From the NCBI GenBank assembly GCA_016199665.1, contig JACQGG010000028.1, positions 1 to 7,199 on the forward strand: 7,199 bases of DNA, in the 5' to 3' direction. The notes beneath the pieces are model-generated. The model saw nothing but the letters and a program-made list of their open reading frames with translations. It made no database searches and had not been told where the DNA came from. The translations under genes and the position numbers were made by a program. Numbering within the stretch: the first letter of the stretch is position 1; every line of letters begins with the position of its first letter. The stretch is from Acidobacteriota bacterium. GTDB lineage: Bacteria > Acidobacteriota > UBA6911 > JACQSX01. Below are positions 1-5,126 of the stretch, piece after piece.

Positions 1-415
1 GCGCCAAGGCGCGGACCCAAGATCGCGGGTCGGGCGCCCTTGGATCCAGGGTCAAGGCCAGGCTGGCTTCCAGGCGCAACGCGGCGAGCTGTCGCAGCAC
101 TCCCAGCAGGTCTCGCTCCGGCCGGGTGCGCCCGCTGAAGTCGAAGCTGCCCTGACGGGTCTCGTGCCATTCACGGCGAACCTCCAGCCGGACCGTGTTG
201 ATCCCCAGCGACTTGAAATCGGCCAAGATGGAGCTTCGATCCGCTGGCGGGAAGCTGGAGTACGGGAATTCAACGCCGTAAATGAAAAACGGCTTGCCGT
301 CCACGCGAAGCTCCGGGTAGCCGCCTGCTTGCGCGATTTCCACGCGAGAGCGAGCCGCCGCAGGCGACGCGACCAGCACCAGCATAAGGAGCAGCGACGG
401 CAGATGACGGAACAT
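1..415 (-). CDS. Secreted glycoside hydrolase, beta-galactosidase-like (GH35/GH42 type), N-terminal part only
   Basis: The frame read leftward from the ATG at 415 stays open for 138 codons to the window edge, so the stop and most of the protein are missing. Residues 1-22 form a signal peptide: Arg/His, a Leu/Met/Val-rich core, then an Ala-rich cleavage region (SPAAA-RS). The mature part starts with a short beta-rich stretch, then a pattern I recognise from the first TIM-barrel strands of GH35/GH42-type enzymes: 'VDGKPFFIYGVEF' (38-50), 'DFKSLGINTVRLEV' (66-79), 'EWHETRQGSFDFSGRTRPE' (82-100) and 'RDLLGVLRQLAALRL' (101-115). The catalytic acids lie downstream of the cut, so specificity cannot be read. 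It follows the permease gene by 62 bases in the same direction and may be co-transcribed, though a link to metal uptake is not evident. In-frame ATGs also exist at 433 and 454, but they would put charged, repeat-encoded residues before the signal peptide. A weak AAGGA (430-426) lies 10 bases before the ATG at 415. Family call is from pattern recognition; exact GH family is uncertain. Confidence 0.75.
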   Translation of the reverse strand, partial: MFRHLPSLLLMLVLVASPAAARSRVEIAQAGGYPELRVDGKPFFIYGVEFPYSSFPPADRSSILADFKSLGINTVRLEVRREWHETRQGSFDFSGRTRPERDLLGVLRQLAALRLEASLALTLDPRAPDPRSWVRALA

Positions 416-455
416 GGATCCATCATCCTTCATCCATGATCTATCATCTATCATC
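414..455 (-). repeat. Heptamer tandem repeat (GATGATA type), about six units
   Basis: Read on the minus strand from 455 to 414, the sequence divides into 7-base units that all start with GAT: GATGATA, GATGATA, GATCATG, GATGAAG, GATGATG, GATCCAT. The first two are identical and the rest differ by one to a few bases. The last unit overlaps the ATG of the downstream hydrolase gene (415-413) and forms the 10-base palindrome ATGGATCCAT at 414-423. The array fills most of the gap between the permease stop and the hydrolase start and supplies the only Shine-Dalgarno-like bases there. A function is not shown. Confidence 0.7.
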
Positions 456-477
456 CGGCCCCTGGTCCCCGGCCGGG

Positions 478-1899
478 CTACCGGCCCCCGGTGCGCTTCC
501 ACCATTCCTCGATGCGTTGCAACGCCGCCCGGTTCGGGTCGACGGTCAGCGCGGGATTATAGCCGAACTTTCTGCCCGATCTTGCCTCAAGCAGGTCGTT
601 GGCTTGCTGCCGGGCGTAGCCGGCTTCGTCGCTCTTCAAGATTTGAATCAGCGTTCCAAATCCGCCGGCGTCCCCAAGCGTGAGCTGGGCCTTGGCGATG
701 GAAAATCTCAGGAAATCATCATAGTTCTGCTGCGCCGCCGCGTGCTGCAGCGCCGGGATCGCGCGCGCGTCTTTTTGTTTGCTCAACGCTTCGACTGTGG
801 ACTCAACAACCTGCTCGGATCGGGTACGCGCCAGCAGGTCAGCCAGCGCGGGAACGATCCTGGGATCGTGCATGTCGCCCAGGTGAGCCACCCCGTCCAA
901 CTGGCGCGCCTCCTCATCCGACTTGATTTCGTTGAGCAGCAGATCGACCGGCGCCAGGCGGGCGGCTGTTGCAGCGGGCTCCCTTTTTCGGAAGGACTCC
1001 AGACTGACAAAGAAGAGAATCGAGAACACGACCATGGCCGCGACATTGGCGAGCGCCCTCATCCTGGCAGAAGCATACAGGATGTAGTAAGTGATCCCGG
1101 AGATGACCAGAAAAACGCCCAGCATCACAACGATGGCCGGTCCGGTCGGATAGTCCGAGTAAAAAGACCATCCGATTCCCAGGCTGCTGGCGAGGATGGC
1201 GACCAGCCATCCGAGCAAGAGCCGGCCGCGCACGGTAGTGCTCCACATCTGCGCAATTACGGCCGGAACCACCAGATAAGAGAAAACCAAAAGCACGCCC
1301 ACGACGGCCACTGCCCTGGTAATCACCACGCCGAAGGACATGTAGAAGAGAATGTCCCAGACCCGGATGCGGATGCCGGACGCCTCCGCCCCCTCCGGAT
1401 CGAGTGAGATGGCCAGGAACTTCTTGCGGAAAATGATGTAAAAGATCCCTATGCTCAGGTTAAGAAGAGCCAGGTTTCCGACTTCGCGCAGAGACACGAG
1501 CAGGAGATCCCCCACCAGCATATGCTTCAGCTCCTCACCGCCGGTGGCCGACTTTGAAAGAATCAGAATTGCCGCGGCGGAGGCGGCCGCGTAAATGATG
1601 CCGATGAATGCCTCCTGGGGAACCTTTTCCTTCCGCATGCGCGAGACGGCAAACGCCCCGGCTCCCACAAACGTAAACGCCAGGGAGAAGAGCGAGACCT
1701 GCAGCGCATCCGAGTTTGGATCATAGCCCAGGGTCAGCGCGTAAGTCGCTCCCAGCGCGGCAATCTGCGCCAACGCCAAGTCGACGAAGATAACCTTGCG
1801 CGTAATCACATGGATGCCGAGATAGACATGGTTGATCGAGAGAACAAGACAGGCCAGGAAGGGAATGAGCATCCATTTCAGTTCAAGAATCACGGGCAT
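478..1899 (-). CDS. ZnuB-like metal ABC transporter permease (ABC-3 family) fused to a C-terminal HEAT-repeat domain
   Basis: This 473-residue protein is the inner-membrane channel subunit of a cluster 9 (zinc/manganese-type) ABC importer. Residues 1-275 are a typical ABC-3 permease with hydrophobic segments near 10-28, 38-58, 68-86, 98-115, 141-157, 185-212, 227-244 and 253-276. The early motif 'GIHVITRKVIFVDLALAQIA' (28-47) and the loop 'LDPEGAEASGIRIRVWD' (166-182) are family hallmarks; the latter is the region that normally docks the ATPase. An extra hydrophobic segment (285-302) leads into a soluble, alpha-helical tail (about 313-473). The tail carries HEAT-like helix pairs such as 'DPRIVPALADLLARTRSEQVVESTVEALSKQKDARAIPALQHA' in outline, and it ends in Gly-Tyr-Asn-Pro ... 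Trp-Trp. Ordinary family members are about 270-290 residues, so roughly 170-200 residues are added. The start is supported by AGGAG at 1910-1906, six bases before ATG. It lies 136 bases after the binding-protein gene; no ATPase gene sits between them. The substrate (Zn versus Mn) is inferred from the partner. Membrane orientation of the HEAT tail cannot be settled from charge, since Arg/Lys flank both ends of the last segment. Confidence 0.95.
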   Translation of the reverse strand: MPVILELKWMLIPFLACLVLSINHVYLGIHVITRKVIFVDLALAQIAALGATYALTLGYDPNSDALQVSLFSLAFTFVGAGAFAVSRMRKEKVPQEAFIGIIYAAASAAAILILSKSATGGEELKHMLVGDLLLVSLREVGNLALLNLSIGIFYIIFRKKFLAISLDPEGAEASGIRIRVWDILFYMSFGVVITRAVAVVGVLLVFSYLVVPAVIAQMWSTTVRGRLLLGWLVAILASSLGIGWSFYSDYPTGPAIVVMLGVFLVISGITYYILYASARMRALANVAAMVVFSILFFVSLESFRKREPAATAARLAPVDLLLNEIKSDEEARQLDGVAHLGDMHDPRIVPALADLLARTRSEQVVESTVEALSKQKDARAIPALQHAAAQQNYDDFLRFSIAKAQLTLGDAGGFGTLIQILKSDEAGYARQQANDLLEARSGRKFGYNPALTVDPNRAALQRIEEWWKRTGGR

Positions 1900-1905
1900 G
1901 TTTGT

Positions 1906-1910
1906 CTCCT
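1906..1910 (-). promoter_or_regulatory. Shine-Dalgarno site of the permease gene
   Basis: The minus strand reads GAGGAG followed by ACAAAC and ATG. The AGGAG core is six bases from the start codon at 1899, which supports the 473-residue reading. Confidence 0.7.
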
Positions 1911-1987
1911 CGCTATAGGCGTATTCTTGACGACTGACGCTTGCCGTACCCCATTTTGTTCGGTGCCGGTTCCCCGCCCTCTTAGGC

Positions 1988-2004
1988 CGCCAGATCCTCT
2001 GGCG
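1988..2004 (-). other. Intercistronic hairpin between binding-protein and permease genes
   Basis: CGCCAGA (1988-1994) and TCTGGCG (1998-2004) are a perfect 7-base inverted repeat around a 3-base loop. No run of T follows on the minus strand, so it does not look like an intrinsic terminator. It could act as an mRNA stability or processing element that sets the ratio of binding protein to permease. The rest of the 137-base gap (1900-2035) shows nothing I can assign and no remnant of an ATPase. Confidence 0.4.
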
Positions 2005-2035
2005 CTGCGGCCCCTGATTTCCAACAGCGCGGCGC

Positions 2036-3076
2036 TCACTTTTTCAGGGCCGCCGTGATCTTCGCGATCAATTGGTCGATGAGGTCGAAATAGCTCTTGA
2101 TGCCTGCTTCGCCCTCGACCTGGCTTGGGAGTATTACCACGGCCGCTCCCGTCTGGCGCGAGATGTTGTTGGGCAGGGCGGGATCGTAAAAGTTGTCCAC
2201 GAGAATCAGAGGGATTTGCCCGGCCTTGACGTTTTCAATGACCTGCCTGACATGCTGCGGGCCGGGCGGGATGCCGGGACGCTCCTCAATCGTTCCCATG
2301 AGCTGAATTCCAAACAACCGGCAAAAGTAAACCCACACCTTGTGAAATTCATAGGCTTTCGTCCCTGAGAGTGCCGCCGCCGCCTTTAGCCAGCCGCCGG
2401 CTTTCTCGCCAAGCGACTGGCTGCCGATCTTGTTGGACGTCAGAAAGTTCTGCAGCTCTCCGCTCCACGCCAGCCGCGTCAGCTTCTGAATGCCGACCAG
2501 CTTCAGCAGTTCGGGGCCAAACAGAGCGTTGTCGATGCGGCTGAAAAAATCCGCCTTTCGTGCGTCGTAATAGGAAGCTCCTGCGGGATCGACCGATTTG
2601 AGCGCCGCACAGATATTGCCGGCTTCAACCTTGGCCAGGAGGGGATCGAGCCAGACGTGCGGATTACCCTGCGGGTGAATGTCCCCCAGCTCGCGGGAGA
2701 CAACGGAGGGAACTTCCAGCGCGGAAGTCCCGCTGCCCGCGACGATGCGCCCTCGAGTCCCTCGAAAGATTTTCGAATTCCCCGAGCCGTTGGCCACTTC
2801 GTCGGACCACGGTTCCAGGGAAAAGCCGTTCTCCACAAAAAGATCGGCTTCCCGCGTCCTTTTCATGAGAACCGGGGTGGGTGTGACGAAGTGGGGGTCC
2901 TGGTCTCCCTTGGCAAGCGCTATTACGTCGACGCGGTCACCGCCGATCTCCTCGGTGAGCGCCTTCAGGGTGGGAAGCGTGCAGACAACATGCACCTTCG
3001 GGTCGGCCGCCTGCGCGAGCGGCGGAGTAAGGACCAGTGCCAAACTCAAAATCCAAAGTCTTTCCAATAATCGCAT
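2036..3076 (-). CDS. ZnuA-like periplasmic metal-binding protein of an ABC importer (cluster A-I)
   Basis: This 346-residue protein captures a divalent metal, probably Zn(II), in the periplasm and passes it to the permease. Residues 1-23 are a signal peptide ending AQA before Ala-Asp-Pro; there is no lipobox cysteine, so the protein should be soluble in a diderm periplasm. Family landmarks are 'GDQDPHFVTPTP' (58-68, His62), 'GNPHVWLDP' (137-145, His140) and 'EFHKVWVYFCRLFG' (243-256, His245). The fourth ligand may be Asp298 in 'DNFYDP'. Three His ligands point to zinc more than manganese, where Glu is usual at the third site. The His-rich loop of E. coli ZnuA is absent. The spacing between His140 and His245 is about 40 residues longer than usual and holds a 'GGWLKAAAALSG' stretch (227-238), typical of a distinct subfamily. 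I chose the ATG at 3076 because TAAGGAG lies seven bases upstream and the signal peptide then begins at once. An earlier in-frame ATG at 3142 overlaps the porin stop codon but would add 22 polar residues before the signal peptide. The gene lies 62 bases after the porin gene. Confidence 0.95.
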   Translation of the reverse strand: MRLLERLWILSLALVLTPPLAQAADPKVHVVCTLPTLKALTEEIGGDRVDVIALAKGDQDPHFVTPTPVLMKRTREADLFVENGFSLEPWSDEVANGSGNSKIFRGTRGRIVAGSGTSALEVPSVVSRELGDIHPQGNPHVWLDPLLAKVEAGNICAALKSVDPAGASYYDARKADFFSRIDNALFGPELLKLVGIQKLTRLAWSGELQNFLTSNKIGSQSLGEKAGGWLKAAAALSGTKAYEFHKVWVYFCRLFGIQLMGTIEERPGIPPGPQHVRQVIENVKAGQIPLILVDNFYDPALPNNISRQTGAAVVILPSQVEGEAGIKSYFDLIDQLIAKITAALKK

Positions 3077-3083
3077 TTTGGGA

Positions 3084-3090
3084 CTCCTTA
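3084..3090 (-). promoter_or_regulatory. Strong Shine-Dalgarno site that decides the start of the metal-binding protein
   Basis: The minus strand reads TAAGGAG, then seven bases, then ATG at 3076. This near-perfect anti-16S match favours the 346-residue product over the 368-residue one from the ATG at 3142. Confidence 0.85.
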
Positions 3091-3138
3091 TCCTGATGTC
3101 TCTGTGTTCACCATCGCTCCCCACCCGCCGGGCCTGTC

Positions 3139-4539
3139 TCATTTATTCACCCAGAAGGGTTCCGGCGGGTGCGCGCCGAAGACCCAATTCAACTCAAAGA
3201 AAACCGAGTTCCGGCCGTCTTCGGCGGCAATGTCGCTCCACCGACGTTCATAGTTGAGACGGAATCTGAGGAACTCGCTGAAGTAATAAGAAAGATAGGG
3301 CGTCAGGCTGCGCCGCTTCAGACCTGGATCAAACAGCGTTGTGGTCCGGTCCCACCGCACTCCGCCGTATTTCCTTCGGTCCAACTGCCACTGGGTGAAA
3401 AGGGTATAGCCGATCGGCTTGCCGTGTCCCGGCTGCAGACCTTCCATGGAGCGGGCCACATCCTCCGGTTCAGACGCTTCCGGGTAGGCGCGGCGTGCCA
3501 ACAGGAGTTCCCCTCCGAGAATGTATGACTTCCATTCTCCCTGCCGCAGCGGTTTCCAGCGATACATGAAGTCAAAGCCGTGAAAATTAACCGAGGAAGT
3601 CTTGACGCCCGACGGCCGAAAATAGCTGGACGCTCCCAGTTCCAGGTTGTGGGCAACGCCCAGGGTGTTGAACCAACGCAGATGCCCGAGATAGGACGCT
3701 CTGGAATCCAGGTCAGGAGAAATCGCCACGTCGCCGCCATTGAGCACTTCAACGGTTGCATCCAGAGTCGAATTGGAGTTCGCCGGGGTGGGAATGAAGA
3801 AATTGCCCGAAATTCCGTTCTGAATGAAGCCGTCCGCCCCTAGAAATTCCTGAATGGGCAAGGGGCGAAAGCTTTGCGGCAGGTCGTGGGTGTGCAGGAC
3901 ATTGGTTTTACCAAAGGCAGGGCGGAAGTGCCCAACCTTGAGTCTGAGGCCGAGTGGATTGCGATCCAGGAATGGGAACTTCTTGATGTTTACATACCCT
4001 TCCTCCACGTCAGTGGAGAAATGGCCGGGAGTCTCTGATTCGAAGGACGTGATCAACACCGCGTCGGCATAAGGGTCGACCGGCACCCGCATGTCAACTT
4101 CGGCTTCGCGCAGATTGAGCTTGTTGTCGATGCGGTCTGCTTCTTCATTGAAGACTTTTCGGCTGTCGGCGCGTCCCAAGAAATTACCGATGACCGAAAG
4201 GGCAGGATTCAGCGCTCCGGGAATGAACTGAACCGCCCCGCCGGCGGCTTGGGACACCGGCTGGACCTGAGGTTGTAGCTGGGATTCCGGCTCCGCGGCT
4301 TGGAGCATCCGGGCTTGAAGCTGTTCAACCTGCGCTTCCAGCTCCCGAATGCGCTTTTCGTGTTCCGCGTTCATTGCGTCCAACTGCTCTTTCACTCCCT
4401 GCAGCGTGATGTATTCCGGCTGGGTCGGAGCTTGCTGCGCGTCCTGCGTCTCCGCTTCCGCCGGTTCCTGGGCTGCCCGCGCGGAAACGCTGAATGCCGC
4501 CAGGAGCAGCATGACGGCCGTTCGAATTTTGACATGCAT
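3139..4539 (-). CDS. Outer-membrane beta-barrel (porin-like) protein with N-terminal coiled coil, linked to metal uptake
   Basis: This 466-residue protein is predicted to sit in the outer membrane, probably letting the metal or a complex of it enter the periplasm. Residues 1-22 are a signal peptide ending SARA. A Gln/Glu/Ala-rich linker follows, then a coiled coil (about 47-82, with a Glu/Leu heptad pattern 'EKRIRELEAQVEQLQARML'), as in porins that oligomerise or touch peptidoglycan. From about 112 on, alternating polar and aromatic or aliphatic strands fit a barrel, for example 'LRLKVGHFRPAFGK' (198-211), 'LGHLRWFNTLGVAHNLELGASSYF' in outline (284-307), 'YTLFTQWQLDRRKYGGVRWD' (378-397) and 'NSVFFELNWVFGAHPPEPF' (444-462). 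The late Gly-Ala-His-Pro-Pro and 'NVLHTHDLP' (213-221) recall barrel proteins found next to zinc ABC importers; this is from memory and not verified. There is no TonB box or plug domain, so it is not a classical TonB receptor. GGGAGG (4553-4548) lies eight bases before the ATG. The stop overlaps an ATG at 3142 (ATGA), but the next gene probably starts at 3076. Confidence 0.85.
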   Translation of the reverse strand: MHVKIRTAVMLLLAAFSVSARAAQEPAEAETQDAQQAPTQPEYITLQGVKEQLDAMNAEHEKRIRELEAQVEQLQARMLQAAEPESQLQPQVQPVSQAAGGAVQFIPGALNPALSVIGNFLGRADSRKVFNEEADRIDNKLNLREAEVDMRVPVDPYADAVLITSFESETPGHFSTDVEEGYVNIKKFPFLDRNPLGLRLKVGHFRPAFGKTNVLHTHDLPQSFRPLPIQEFLGADGFIQNGISGNFFIPTPANSNSTLDATVEVLNGGDVAISPDLDSRASYLGHLRWFNTLGVAHNLELGASSYFRPSGVKTSSVNFHGFDFMYRWKPLRQGEWKSYILGGELLLARRAYPEASEPEDVARSMEGLQPGHGKPIGYTLFTQWQLDRRKYGGVRWDRTTTLFDPGLKRRSLTPYLSYYFSEFLRFRLNYERRWSDIAAEDGRNSVFFELNWVFGAHPPEPFWVNK

Positions 4540-4547
4540 GGTACTTT

Positions 4548-4553
4548 CCTCCC
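4548..4553 (-). promoter_or_regulatory. Shine-Dalgarno site of the porin-like gene
   Basis: GGGAGG on the minus strand stands eight bases before the ATG at 4539. Another ATG at 4535 is out of frame, so this site supports the 466-residue start. Confidence 0.75.
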
Positions 4554-4564
4554 TGTGGAGTTGA

Positions 4565-4593
4565 GATATCCGCTGTCAGATGACCGCTGTCAA
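4565..4593 (-). promoter_or_regulatory. Possible internal sigma-70-type promoter before the porin-like gene
   Basis: On the minus strand a perfect TTGACA (4593-4588) is followed, after 17 bases, by GATATC (4570-4565), which matches only three of six positions of the -10 consensus, including the A at position 2. It would start transcription about 20 bases before the porin-like ATG. The TTGACA lies inside a tandem direct repeat and may be fortuitous. Confidence 0.25.
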
Positions 4594-4597
4594 ATGA
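4570..4597. repeat. Tandem 14-base direct repeat upstream of the porin-like gene
   Basis: CCGCTGTCAGATGA (4570-4583) is followed directly by CCGCTGTCAAATGA (4584-4597), with one mismatch. Fourteen bases is two heptamers, so it may belong to the same kind of repeat as the one at 414-455. It could hold paired binding sites for a regulator or be a replication-slippage product. Confidence 0.65.
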
Positions 4598-4647
4598 CGG
4601 GAAAAGGGGCAGCGTTGCGATGCGGCTCGGACTTCTCGGCGCATCAG

Positions 4648-4660
4648 TCAGGCTGCCTGA
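4648..4660. other. Short perfect dyad after the small His/Cys gene
   Basis: TCAGGC-T-GCCTGA is a 13-base perfect dyad that ends three bases from the stop codon of the gene at 5014-4664. As RNA it forms only a 5-base stem with a 3-base loop and no T run follows, so it is a poor terminator. A dimeric-repressor operator for the downstream porin-like gene is possible but unproven. Confidence 0.3.
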
Positions 4661-4663
4661 GTC

Positions 4664-5014
4664 TTAGGATCGTGCCAGGGATGGAGGAGCGCGCTCCGCG
4701 GGGAGCTGAAAGAGAAGCAGGGGATTGGCCGCAAGCCCGTCGTAGTATGGACTGAAGGGCGCCGCGGCGGGTCCGGGATGATAATCCCAGAGGGTGATTT
4801 CATCCTGCGGCTGGGAGGTGACGCAGTTGTGGCAACGGTGCGAGGTCCGGTCGCCGGAGCGATCGGCGGGCGCCGCGTGGCGCAGGTGATCTGTGGATTC
4901 GTCAACCAGGTGGCGGTATTCGGTGGTGAAGGCGGTAAACAGCAACAGAGCAAAGCAGGCCGTCAGCAATCTCTTGACCCTCCCGGTTGCCCTGCCAAGC
5001 CTGCCGCCGCTCAT
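4664..5014 (-). CDS. Small exported or membrane-anchored His/Cys protein at the head of the metal cluster
   Basis: I do not recognise this 116-residue protein with certainty. A basic N-terminus (residues 5-15, several Arg and a Lys) precedes one hydrophobic segment (about 16-30, Leu/Phe/Ala/Thr), which fits a signal anchor or signal peptide. The following stretch holds His35, His43, His46, His59, Cys61, His62 and Cys64 (the last four as H-R-C-H-N-C), a plausible metal site. The tail is Pro-rich and ends near 'ERAPPSLARS'. This design resembles DUF2946-like small proteins seen near metal transport genes, but I cannot confirm it. It is the first gene in the run with the porin-like, binding-protein and permease genes, with 124 bases to the next. 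An upstream in-frame TAA at 5029-5027 makes the ATG at 5014 the earliest start. Its Shine-Dalgarno is weak, so it may be leaderless or start internally. Third codon positions are G/C-rich as in its neighbours, which supports real coding. A frame on the opposite strand (4778-5263) is less likely because it overlaps two better genes. Confidence 0.55.
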   Translation of the reverse strand: MSGGRLGRATGRVKRLLTACFALLLFTAFTTEYRHLVDESTDHLRHAAPADRSGDRTSHRCHNCVTSQPQDEITLWDYHPGPAAAPFSPYYDGLAANPLLLFQLPAERAPPSLARS

Positions 5015-5023
5015 GTCTTGTTG

Positions 5024-5052
5024 AGTTTACAGCAGGGAAGAGGGAGAAACAA
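5024..5052 (-). promoter_or_regulatory. Candidate promoter for the metal-uptake gene run
   Basis: On the minus strand TTGTTT (5052-5047) and TAAACT (5029-5024) are spaced by 17 bases, matching three and four of six consensus positions. The start point would fall near 5017, only a few bases before the ATG at 5014, so the message would be nearly leaderless, consistent with the weak Shine-Dalgarno there. I see no sequence resembling the known Zur or Fur boxes in 5015-5126, and no convincing promoter for the divergent plus-strand gene. Confidence 0.25.
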
Positions 5053-5116
5053 ATCGCTCGGCCCTGGTTTTTGGACTTCTTATGAAGCGCGGCTTTCGAT
5101 AGATTGTCTGGCGAAC

Positions 5117-5122
5117 GGAGGG
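5117..5122 (+). promoter_or_regulatory. Shine-Dalgarno site supporting a GTG start
   Basis: GGAGGG ends four bases before the GTG at 5127. It is the reason for choosing this non-ATG start for the deoxyhypusine-synthase-like gene. Confidence 0.75.
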
Positions 5123-5126
5123 CATC

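Noticed and set aside
52..426. Minus-strand frame with many Trp, Cys and Arg residues overlapping the hydrolase
   Set aside because: It is out of frame with the hydrolase reading, which has a signal peptide and TIM-barrel pattern, and its composition is unlike a natural protein.
436..1407. Long open frame on the plus strand (323 codons) opposite the permease gene
   Set aside because: Its product is rich in Arg, Gln, His and Asp with no fold or motif, it has no ribosome site, and the minus strand carries an unmistakable permease. GC-rich coding often opens the opposite frame.
3121..3133. GC-rich symmetric bases after the porin-like gene as a terminator
   Set aside because: The stem is too short and no T run follows on the minus strand.
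3077..3142. Longer N-terminus for the metal-binding protein from the ATG overlapping the porin-like stop
   Set aside because: The ATGA overlap could allow re-initiation, but it would add 22 polar residues before the signal peptide, while TAAGGAG precedes the ATG at 3076.
2657..3257. Plus-strand frames opposite the metal-binding protein gene
   Set aside because: They mirror the high GC at third positions of the real gene and contain no motif or good ribosome site.
5015..5126. Zur or Fur box in the divergent spacer
   Set aside because: No AT-rich palindrome of the known types is visible on either strand.
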